From MFD09286-c1 sp963701015 (GTDB lineage Bacteria > Bacteroidota > Bacteroidia > Bacteroidales > DTGW01): DNA of 64,000 nucleotides. The stretch's first letter is position 1. Each line of letters begins with the position of its first letter. The notes below the pieces were generated by a model. It searched no databases. It was not told where the DNA came from and saw only the letters and a program-made list of their open reading frames with translations. Below, one piece after another: positions 36,201 through 44,432 of this stretch. Where the stretch lies: contig OY969556.1 of NCBI GenBank assembly GCA_963701015.1, positions 3,658,001 to 3,722,000 on the forward strand, in the 5' to 3' direction. A program made the position numbers and the translations under genes.

Positions 36201-38546
36201 ATGAGTAATAGTTCAAACAACGAAGAATTGTTATCAAAGATAAGCTTATTAGAAAATAAGCTTCGAATTATTGAATCGGAACGTAAATCAGTTATAGACA
36301 ATATTCCTTTTATGGCATGGCTGAAAGATGTTGAAGGAAGGTTCATTCATGTTAATCAACCTTATGCAGAATATTTTAATTTAAAAGTTGAAAATATAAT
36401 TGGTAAAACTGTTTTTGAAATATTCGAATACAATATTGCCCAACAATTTCATTTGGAAGATTTAAAAGTTATTGAACAAAAACATACTATAAATTTTCAA
36501 ACCAAACGCGATAATGAATGGTTTTCAACGGTTAAATCACCAGTATTTTCTGATACCGGAAGTGTAATAGGAACAACTGGCTTCGAAAGAAATATAACAG
36601 ATAATATTGAAACACTAAATTCACTCAGAAAGGAGCGTGACCTTCTTCAATCATTAATGGATAATATCCCTGATTCAATTTATTTTAAGGATATAAACAG
36701 CCATTTCATAAGGATAAACAAAGCACAATCACAGCATTTTGGACTTAGTAAACCCGAAGACGCCATTGGCAAATCAGACAAGGATTTTTTTGATGAAATT
36801 AAAGCCGGATTAAAGCTAAAAGACGAAGAACTGATATTAAATACTGGCGTTCCATTAATTAGCATTGAAGAAAAAGTAATTTATGGCAAAAAGGAACTTT
36901 GGATATCTTCAACCAAAAGCCCTATTAAGGATGAAAAAGGAAATGTTACCGGATTAGTTGGTATTTCAAGAGATATTTCGGCACAAAAAGAAATCATGCA
37001 AAAGTTGAATGAAGAGCGTGACTTTCTTCAGGTTTTAATGGATTATATTCCCTATACAATCTATTTTAAAGATTTGGAATGCCGGTTTACAAAAATTAAT
37101 AAAGCACAAGCAAAATTATGTGGTATAAGTGATCCGAAAATGGCAATTGGCATGACCGATTTTGATTTTTTTAATGAACAAACAGCGGCTTCTGCATTTG
37201 AAGACGAACAAAAAATTATCAAAACGGGTGTGCCTATGATTGAAAAAGTTGAGCAAATAAAAGATACTGAAGGAAATACGATATGGGTTTCAGCAACAAA
37301 AATACCAGTAAAGGATAATTATGGAAATATTACAGGACTTGTAGGAATATCCATTGATATAACCGAGAAACGTATAGCTGAAGGTAAACTTCGTGAATCG
37401 AAGGAAAAGGCTGAAGAATCGGATAGGTTAAAAACAGCTTTTCTCGCCAACATGAGCCACGAAATAAGAACACCTATGAATGGCATTATCGGGTTCTCAA
37501 ATTTATTGCGAAATGCCGATTTGAAAGATGAAGAACGAAACGAATTCCTTAACCATATTACCAGTTGTGGTAATACTTTGCTCAACCTAATTGATGATAT
37601 AATTGATATTTCAAAAATTGAAGCAGGGCAAATTAAAATTCGTATAACTGAAAGCAATATAAATGCAATCCTTGATGAATTGCTCGATTCATTTGATGCG
37701 TCGAAGTTAAAAGATGGAAAAGACAATGTGAAACTTGTTAAAAATACCGGACTTTCTGATGCAAAATCGACCATATTAACCGATCCTTTCAGGTTCAGGC
37801 AAATTGTTTCCAACCTTATAGGAAATGCATTGAAATTTACTTTAGAAGGACATATTGAATTTGGTTATACATTAATTGAAGATGATAACCTTCAATTTTA
37901 TGTAAAAGATTCCGGAATTGGAATTCCAAAAGATAAGCAATCACTAATATTTGAACGTTTTGGCCAGGTTTTGGACAGTAATTTTTATATCAACCAAAAA
38001 GGTACTGGTTTAGGTTTGGCTATATCAAGCAATTTGGTTAAAATGCTTGGCGGGCGAATGTGGGTTAATTCTGAAATGGGAAAAGGATCAACTTTCTATT
38101 TTACGCTCCCATATAATCATATTGAAATTACGAATAAACAGGAATCACAGGCAAATTCAACCAAAGAAAATTTTTTGTATAATGGGAAAACAATTCTAAT
38201 TGCTGAAGATGAGGAAATAAATTATTTATATTTTAAGCAAATTTTAAAACATACCAGTGCAAATTTAATATGGGTTAAAACAGGTCTTGAGGCAGTTGAT
38301 ACAGCCAGATATAATCCGGATATATCACTTATATTAATGGATTGTAAAATGCCGGTAATGGATGGTTATGCTGCTACTAAAGAAATTAAAACATTCAGGC
38401 CACAATTGCCAATTATAGCACAAACAGCATTTGCAATGTCCGATGAACAGGATATATCAATTCAGGCAGGTAGTGATGCGTATATTAGCAAGCCCATAAG
38501 AATTAAAGAATTATTTACTATTTTAGATAAGTTTTTGAATAAATAA
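36201..38546 (+). CDS. Cytoplasmic hybrid histidine kinase with three PAS domains and a receiver
   Basis: The 781-aa signalling protein has no membrane segment. A short coiled coil (residues 5-35) is followed by three PAS domains (about 22-135, 148-265, 275-390), each opening with an IPxxxxxKD-type helix. The HisKA domain has the phospho-acceptor His at about 420 in FLANMSHEIRTPMNG. The ATPase domain holds LIGNALKF, DSGIGIPKDKQ and GTGLGLAIS. The receiver domain has its Asp at about 714 in ILMDCKMPVMDGY and the conserved Lys in YISKPI. The signal sensed and the output are unknown. It is 4 nt before the acetyltransferase gene. Confidence 0.92.
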   Translation: MSNSSNNEELLSKISLLENKLRIIESERKSVIDNIPFMAWLKDVEGRFIHVNQPYAEYFNLKVENIIGKTVFEIFEYNIAQQFHLEDLKVIEQKHTINFQTKRDNEWFSTVKSPVFSDTGSVIGTTGFERNITDNIETLNSLRKERDLLQSLMDNIPDSIYFKDINSHFIRINKAQSQHFGLSKPEDAIGKSDKDFFDEIKAGLKLKDEELILNTGVPLISIEEKVIYGKKELWISSTKSPIKDEKGNVTGLVGISRDISAQKEIMQKLNEERDFLQVLMDYIPYTIYFKDLECRFTKINKAQAKLCGISDPKMAIGMTDFDFFNEQTAASAFEDEQKIIKTGVPMIEKVEQIKDTEGNTIWVSATKIPVKDNYGNITGLVGISIDITEKRIAEGKLRESKEKAEESDRLKTAFLANMSHEIRTPMNGIIGFSNLLRNADLKDEERNEFLNHITSCGNTLLNLIDDIIDISKIEAGQIKIRITESNINAILDELLDSFDASKLKDGKDNVKLVKNTGLSDAKSTILTDPFRFRQIVSNLIGNALKFTLEGHIEFGYTLIEDDNLQFYVKDSGIGIPKDKQSLIFERFGQVLDSNFYINQKGTGLGLAISSNLVKMLGGRMWVNSEMGKGSTFYFTLPYNHIEITNKQESQANSTKENFLYNGKTILIAEDEEINYLYFKQILKHTSANLIWVKTGLEAVDTARYNPDISLILMDCKMPVMDGYAATKEIKTFRPQLPIIAQTAFAMSDEQDISIQAGSDAYISKPIRIKELFTILDKFLNK

Positions 38547-38550
38547 ACCA

Positions 38551-39114
38551 ATGTCTTCAGGTACATTTAATACACAACTTAATAAGTTCAACAATTCATG
38601 GTATGCCGTTGGTGCCGGAAAATTCAAAGTATCTTTTTGGTTTATAATTAATGCTGTAATCTTCAATTCATATATTTTCCCATTTAATAACTTAAAACTA
38701 TTTTTATTGCGAATTTTTGGAGCAAAAATTGATACCGGGGTTGTTATCAAGCCAAAAGTTAATGTTAAATATCCCTGGAAATTAAAAATTGGGGAATATA
38801 CCTGGATAGGTGAAAATGTTTGGTTAGACAATTTAGATGAAATTGAAATTGGGAAAAATGTTTGTATATCTCAAGGAGCATTGCTTATATGCGGTAACCA
38901 TAATTATAAAAAAGAAACATTTGATTTAATTATCGGTAAAATAACTTTAGAAGATGGAGTTTGGATTGGAGCTAAATCGGTAGTTTGCCCCGGTGTTTAT
39001 TGTGAAAGCCATTCTGTTTTAACTGCGGGTTCTATTGCTACTCATAATCTTGAATCATTTTCTATATATCAGGGTAACCCGGCAATTAAAATTAAAGACA
39101 GGATTAAAGTATAA
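38551..39114 (+). CDS. WcaF-type colanic-acid/exopolysaccharide acetyltransferase
   Basis: The 187-aa left-handed beta-helix protein resembles putative colanic acid acetyltransferases of the WcaF type. The N-terminus has SWYAVGAGKFKVSFWFIIN. Hexapeptide repeats run from GAKIDTGVVIKPKVNVKYPW through IGEYTWIGENVWLDNL and VWIGAKSVVCPGV. The catalytic His is probably in CGNHNYKKETF. It likely acetylates a surface polysaccharide. It lies between the histidine kinase (4 nt) and a GT2 gene (4 nt). Confidence 0.87.
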   Translation: MSSGTFNTQLNKFNNSWYAVGAGKFKVSFWFIINAVIFNSYIFPFNNLKLFLLRIFGAKIDTGVVIKPKVNVKYPWKLKIGEYTWIGENVWLDNLDEIEIGKNVCISQGALLICGNHNYKKETFDLIIGKITLEDGVWIGAKSVVCPGVYCESHSVLTAGSIATHNLESFSIYQGNPAIKIKDRIKV

Positions 39115-39118
39115 CTGA

Positions 39119-39862
39119 ATGAAAGTCTCCATAATTACTGTGGTTTTTAACAACAAAAAATTTATCAAAGACTGTTTGCTTTCAGTTCAATCACAAACAT
39201 ATAATTCAATTGAACATATTGTAATTGATGGCGGTTCAACCGATGACACACTTGAAATTATTTCAAAATATAAAAATAAAATTGATATATTTATAAGTGA
39301 ACCTGATAAAGGGATGTACGATGCACTGAACAAAGGTCTTAAAATTGCCTCGGGCGATATCATTGGACTGTTGCATTCCGATGATGTTTTCTATAATTCC
39401 AAAACTATTGAATTAATTGTAAACGAATTCTCAAAAAACAATATTGATGGGATATATGGGAATTTAATTTACGTCAATCAAAATAATCCTGATAAAATAT
39501 TACGTTACTGGAAAAGTAAAGATTTCCTTCCTAAAATGATTAAACAGGGATGGATGCCTCCCCACCCTACTCTATTTTTGAAGAAATATATAATTGAAAA
39601 AACCGGTTTATTTGATTTACAATTTAAAATTGCAGCCGATTACGATTATATGTTGCGTGTTTTGCAAACGCCTGAAATTAAATTAAAATATATTCCAGAT
39701 GTTATAACCAAAATGCGTTCAGGTGGTAAGAGTAATAAGGGCATAAAAAATATTATCCTAAAATCGTGGAATGATTATTGTATTTTACGGAAAAATAATG
39801 CAGGAGGATTAATAACGCTTATAAGGAAAAACATTTCTAAAATTGGGCAATTCTTCCATTAA
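39119..39862 (+). CDS. Glycosyltransferase family 2 protein
   Basis: The 247-aa GT-A enzyme starts MKVSIITVVFNNKKFIKDCL. It has HIVIDGGSTDDTLEII for nucleotide-sugar binding and LLHSDDVFY as the metal-binding DxD-type motif. The acceptor region PHPTLFLKK and ADYDYMLRVL is typical of WcaA/WcaE-like enzymes of exopolysaccharide loci. It is 4 nt after the acetyltransferase gene and convergent with the wzi gene, whose stop codon is 2 bp away. The specific sugar is not evident. Confidence 0.88.
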   Translation: MKVSIITVVFNNKKFIKDCLLSVQSQTYNSIEHIVIDGGSTDDTLEIISKYKNKIDIFISEPDKGMYDALNKGLKIASGDIIGLLHSDDVFYNSKTIELIVNEFSKNNIDGIYGNLIYVNQNNPDKILRYWKSKDFLPKMIKQGWMPPHPTLFLKKYIIEKTGLFDLQFKIAADYDYMLRVLQTPEIKLKYIPDVITKMRSGGKSNKGIKNIILKSWNDYCILRKNNAGGLITLIRKNISKIGQFFH

Positions 39863-39864
39863 TT

Positions 39865-41434
39865 CTAAAAGTCGTAATACCTATTTATCAGCGATGTTTT
39901 GAATGAAATATAGAAATAATTTAAATTATCATTTTTATTTATAACTTCTGCTTTCCTTGAAATAACTCCTAAAACAATTCGTCGGTTACTTTTTGCATTC
40001 AACATATACGAAATAGACAAATCGGTATAAATTACTTTGGTCAATGGCAGATTCTCCAATAAATGGCGTGTTATAAGTATAATCCTTTATATACTTTGAT
40101 TTTTTAATTGGAAATGAAACATTGCTTTTACCATAGGAATATTTACTAAGCTGAGCATCAAAAAACCAACATTTGTAATTATAATGACTACCAAAAATTA
40201 ATTCATGAAAATTATTGCCAAACGGATGCCCAAGTGGCTGGTTATAATGCGAATAGTTTAAAGTATTCATTGGGCTTCCATATAAACTACCTGCGGCATA
40301 ATTATATTCAACCTGAAAACTTAAATTATTTATTGAAAAAGCATTGAAATATTTTCCCCCAAATTGAATTCCCAGATTACTTTTTGAAAACCGGGCACTT
40401 GAATTAAAATTGCCCCAACCTATTTGTCCATAACTTTCAGCAGTATTAAAAATGCTAAGTTTATAGGCAATTCCACCTAAATTAAAACTATTATTATTTA
40501 TAAATGAATTCATAAATATTATAGGATTAAAATAGTTATAATCAGGTTTTATATTTTGTGTTTTATCAGGATAATTCCATACAGAGCCTTCAAAAAAGGA
40601 TAATTGCAAAAAATTTGTCGGAATGATGGTAAGTATATTAAATCCACCTAAAAACTGTTTTCTTGGTATGTAATCAACATTCTTAACGCTATCGGCCAAT
40701 AAAACAGCCATTATACGTGTATATTGAAAATACTTATTCGTATAAGTAGCTCTGATAAATGGAAAACTATAAGCATTATCTGAAAGAAATAAAGACCGAT
40801 AACCATCGCCAGCAAAAAGTTTATCTTGCCCTGCAGATAATTCTATTTTTTTATTTAAACGATAATATAGCATTCCGGTGGCTTGTCCATAATCGAATCC
40901 TGAAACATGATAATGGCGCATATAACTTTGTCCCGGCACAACGCCACTGCTATTGATATAATCGCTCAAATAGACCGGAAACGTTGCCTGGTCATCATAG
41001 TATGATGATTCAAAATACAATTCATGGTTCAGGTTTCCATGAACAATTATACCACGTGTATTTGTATAATAATATTTTGAAGGCGTTTCCTGTTTTGAAA
41101 GTTGTAAATCGAACAAAGGATCAATATTCAATTCAAATCCAGTGGTATCAACTGTATAAAAGCTTTCGTAACGCCATTTTCGTACCAACCAACTTATTTC
41201 ACCAATAGGCTTTTTAATAGAATATGACAATAGCGAATCGGTATTCATAAACTCGTTTAAATATGGCCTTGCATAAGGTTTAACAAAAGTTGGTACCTGA
41301 ATACCATTGGTTACAATCCATGAATCTATATTCCTTGAATAACTCTGTTCTAAAGGAATTAAAGGTTGTGATGAAATTTGCATAAAAATTCCAATATAAA
41401 AAATTATGAAACAATATAGCTTTTTATATTTCAT
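39865..41434 (-). CDS. Capsule assembly Wzi-like outer membrane protein, interrupted by a one-base frameshift
   Basis: The main frame (41434 to about 40040) encodes a signal peptide (ending FMQISSQ) and a beta-barrel rich in aromatic strands, with SAGQDKLFAGDGYRSLFLSDN, typical of Wzi-like proteins. The true C-terminus is in the next frame: VIYTDLSISYMLNAKSN through to SLINRYYDF at 39865. The break is at about 40031-40060 and needs one base fewer, possibly in an AAA run. Wzi helps anchor capsule at the surface. It overlaps the next wzi-like gene by one base. The joined protein would be about 520 aa. Confidence 0.82.
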
Positions 41435-42957
41435 TAATAATCAATATCATTATTATACAATAAAGTTGAAATTCCAATAAAAAGGTAATTGCTATTTATA
41501 AAATTCGGTGAATCAGAGGAACAATAAAGCTTATAGCCAGTTTGAAAAGCTATATTCCATTTGGGTAAAATTAAATAGTTAAAAGATATTTCATTTGTTA
41601 TTAAACTGGTTTTAACTCCCTGCGTTGTATAATTGCGATAATTACGAATTCGTAAGTTATACGACAGATAAATATTTTTACCATAATCCATACCAGTAAA
41701 ATCATTGCCGTATAATGCTTCAGTTGATTTAAAATCAATCCACCAATTATTTTTTCGGTATTTAATAATTTCAATAAATTCATAAAAGTTAGCCCCAAGT
41801 GGATCGGCAAGAGCTTGATACATATTTCCAAAATTTGTCAGTGAGCTTATATGTGAATAAGTATATGGCCTTACAAAATTATATTCTGCCTGAACAAATG
41901 CGCCTTCAATTCCAAAAGGATTAAAAGACTTTATGCCAGTTTGTATTCCATATTTATTGCCCCACCAACCTTTATTTGCACTAATTTCTTTCACAACTAA
42001 ATCGTCTAAATAGAATTGTCCGTATAAAAAAGTTTTCTTCCATAACCTAATTTTACCACTAACGCCAATATTTGCATTATCAGGCGAATTAATAGCATCT
42101 TCAAGTGGCCTATAAAATATTACCGGGTTTAAATAAGCCAGTTCAATTCCCCTATAAATGCCGCTATCCTTAACTTGCCAAATTATATTTTCATAAAAAC
42201 CAAGCGTTAACCTATTCGTTGCATTTAAACTAAAATAATGAAAAATACCATATTTCTGGCTTAATCCTATTCCCTTTTGTGAAGTATTAACATCGCTGAA
42301 TGATGCCAGCATAGCGAAGTACTTTATATGCCATGCATTTATGGTTATTTTGGCAAAAGGGTATGGCGCTGAATTATCGGACAAAAACATTGACCGGTAA
42401 CCATCGCCGATAAAATTTTTGTCGTAACCTAAAATAAATGAAAAATATGGACGTGGATTATAGGAAAGCAAACCTGTTATTGATGGGTAGTTATAGTAAT
42501 TACCGATTTTATCAGTGTATCGGCCCCAATGCGGAATTATTTTATTGCTATCTATTTTTTCATTTATATAGGAAGGGAATTTGTTTAGATTTTCGTTAAA
42601 GTTGATTTGAAAATACCAGTTTTTATTGATTTTTGCTTTAATTCCAGCACCAATAGAAAAATTTATTCCAAAGTCATTATTGATTGAATTTGAAAGTCGG
42701 GTTTCAATAATTGGAATACAACTTATTTTCTGATTATTTGTATAAAATTTATAATTGAGGAAGTTAATTTTTGAAGTATCAAGTTTAAGTTCAGTTAAAT
42801 TATAGGGCTTTATTTCACTGTGAAAATTTAATGAATTAATTTCAGCATTTTCAATAAAAACTGAATAGTCATTGTCAGCAGGTAGAAAAGGTTGGGCATA
42901 TATATTCTTGCTGAAGAAAAATACCAGGATGAGTAAATATTTGTTCTGGCATTGCAT
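41434..42957 (-). CDS. Capsule assembly Wzi-like outer membrane protein (paralogue)
   Basis: The 507-aa protein has a signal peptide (to FSKNIYAQ) and the same architecture as its downstream neighbour. The shared diagnostic stretch is LGYDKNFIGDGYRSMFLSDNSAPYPF, and further barrel strands follow. It is presumably an outer membrane beta-barrel linked to capsule or exopolysaccharide attachment. Its stop overlaps the start of the second wzi-like gene by one base, so the two are translated together. The pair looks like an old tandem duplication, as the similarity is limited to key motifs. It is 12 nt after the MraY/WecA-type gene. Confidence 0.85.
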   Translation of the reverse strand: MQCQNKYLLILVFFFSKNIYAQPFLPADNDYSVFIENAEINSLNFHSEIKPYNLTELKLDTSKINFLNYKFYTNNQKISCIPIIETRLSNSINNDFGINFSIGAGIKAKINKNWYFQINFNENLNKFPSYINEKIDSNKIIPHWGRYTDKIGNYYNYPSITGLLSYNPRPYFSFILGYDKNFIGDGYRSMFLSDNSAPYPFAKITINAWHIKYFAMLASFSDVNTSQKGIGLSQKYGIFHYFSLNATNRLTLGFYENIIWQVKDSGIYRGIELAYLNPVIFYRPLEDAINSPDNANIGVSGKIRLWKKTFLYGQFYLDDLVVKEISANKGWWGNKYGIQTGIKSFNPFGIEGAFVQAEYNFVRPYTYSHISSLTNFGNMYQALADPLGANFYEFIEIIKYRKNNWWIDFKSTEALYGNDFTGMDYGKNIYLSYNLRIRNYRNYTTQGVKTSLITNEISFNYLILPKWNIAFQTGYKLYCSSDSPNFINSNYLFIGISTLLYNNDIDY

Positions 42958-42969
42958 GCATTCAATAAA

Positions 42970-44061
42970 TCAATGCTTTTGAATTTGAAGCTTTTTTACT
43001 TTTCTTTTAAAAATATATTCCGGAAGTATAGAAAATATTGTGGCAAGAATAAGGTTAATTATCATTAAATCTATTTCACCCATTCTATTCAAAACCAGAA
43101 CATTAATAATTAGTACAATATTAATTATCAAAATATAAATGGTTGATTTTAAGTGCGATAATCCCATTGCAAGAAGTTTATGATGAACATGGTTCGTATC
43201 TGCTTTGAATGGAGACTTTCCCTTAAATATTCGAATAATAAAAACCCTGATTGTATCGAACAAAGGAATAATTAAAATGCCAAACGAAACAGCTGGCGCT
43301 GAGTGAATATACCATCGAGTAGATGGGGTTATATTCATTTCATTAAACTTTACAGCTAACACCGCCAGAAACAAACCAAGCAAGAGTGAACCTGTATCGC
43401 CCATAAATATTTTATTTTTTTTGCTGAATACATTGAACCAAAAGAAGGCTATTGAAGCCCCTATAAGTGCAAATGACATTATTGCATATTGAAATTCACC
43501 TACCATTAAAAACCAAGTTCCGAAAACCAATGTTGAAACAACACCCACTCCAGAAGCCAAACCGTCAATTCCATCAATTAAATTAAACCCATTGATAATT
43601 ACAATAAATACAAATAACGACAGCATAATGCTTGCAACATAAGGAATATGATTTATGCCCAAAAACCCATGCAAACTGGTATAGCGCAGGTCTCCTAGTA
43701 CAATTACAATAAGTGAAGCTATTATTTGACTATATAATTTTTTTAATGGAGCCAGTACCAGTATATCATCTTTAATTCCAGCAAAAAATAAAATAATTGC
43801 CCCAACGAGCATGAATTGAAATTCTTTATGTTTCGAAATATCCAAAAACAATCCCCCGGCTATTAAAACTGCTGCAAATATGGCAACTCCACCTAAATTT
43901 GGCACACTTTGCATGTGCAACTTTCGTGGATTTGGTTCATCACATAACTTTTTTGCTTTCGAAACAAAAACTATAGTCGAAATGGATGAAAAAACAATTA
44001 CAAAAGCTGTAACAAAAGCTAAAATTACTGATAAGTATCCGGGTAAAAGCATTGTTTGCAT
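42970..44061 (-). CDS. MraY/WecA-type polyprenyl-phosphate sugar-1-phosphate transferase
   Basis: The 363-aa protein with about ten membrane helices transfers a sugar-1-phosphate, often GlcNAc, to undecaprenyl phosphate to start a surface glycan. Key motifs: PNPRKLHMQSVPNLGG near the N-terminus, FAGIKDDIL, NGFNLIDGIDGLASGVG, FMGDTGSLLLG and the cytoplasmic HVHHKLL. The NLIDGIDGLA form is closer to WecA-like enzymes than to MraY. It is the first gene of the minus-strand cluster with the two wzi-like genes. Confidence 0.9.
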   Translation of the reverse strand: MQTMLLPGYLSVILAFVTAFVIVFSSISTIVFVSKAKKLCDEPNPRKLHMQSVPNLGGVAIFAAVLIAGGLFLDISKHKEFQFMLVGAIILFFAGIKDDILVLAPLKKLYSQIIASLIVIVLGDLRYTSLHGFLGINHIPYVASIMLSLFVFIVIINGFNLIDGIDGLASGVGVVSTLVFGTWFLMVGEFQYAIMSFALIGASIAFFWFNVFSKKNKIFMGDTGSLLLGLFLAVLAVKFNEMNITPSTRWYIHSAPAVSFGILIIPLFDTIRVFIIRIFKGKSPFKADTNHVHHKLLAMGLSHLKSTIYILIINIVLIINVLVLNRMGEIDLMIINLILATIFSILPEYIFKRKVKKLQIQKH

Positions 44062-44432
44062 ATTAAATAATCAAAAGTAAATAAAAATTCCGTACTTCAA
44101 TATTCTCTAAAATTTAATATTTCCCAAAAACAGAAATTCTAAAGCCTATATATGTCAAATCTTGCATTATGTTTAATAATTTAGTTAAGGTACAAAATAA
44201 TTTAGCCGGTTCAAATTGAAAATATGGATAATTTATACATAATCATTTGATTTAAATATTAAATACCACGGCAACTAATTAAAATGGCTAAATATCAACA
44301 ATTTATGATACTTACAATAGTGTTTAAATATTTTGCATTTTAAAACTACACAATCTATCTTTGCGTACTTTTTTAGCTCCTGGTTGTTGATACAATTTTT
44401 GACGTACAACCAATAACGAACATTTTGGTATT
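44062..44432. other. Divergent intergenic region upstream of ileS
   Basis: This 371-bp region has the ileS promoter at its right end. A minus-strand TACTTTTG-like element (44079-44072) lies very close to the start of the transferase gene, with a TTG 18 bp upstream. The middle (about 44100-44320) is AT-rich with no ORF or recognised RNA. Confidence 0.5.
44332..44363 (+). promoter_or_regulatory. ileS promoter
   Basis: TTTG (44332-44335), then 20 bp, then TATCTTTG (44356-44363) is a near-perfect Bacteroidetes promoter. The leader to the ATG at 44433 would be about 60 nt. Confidence 0.65.
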
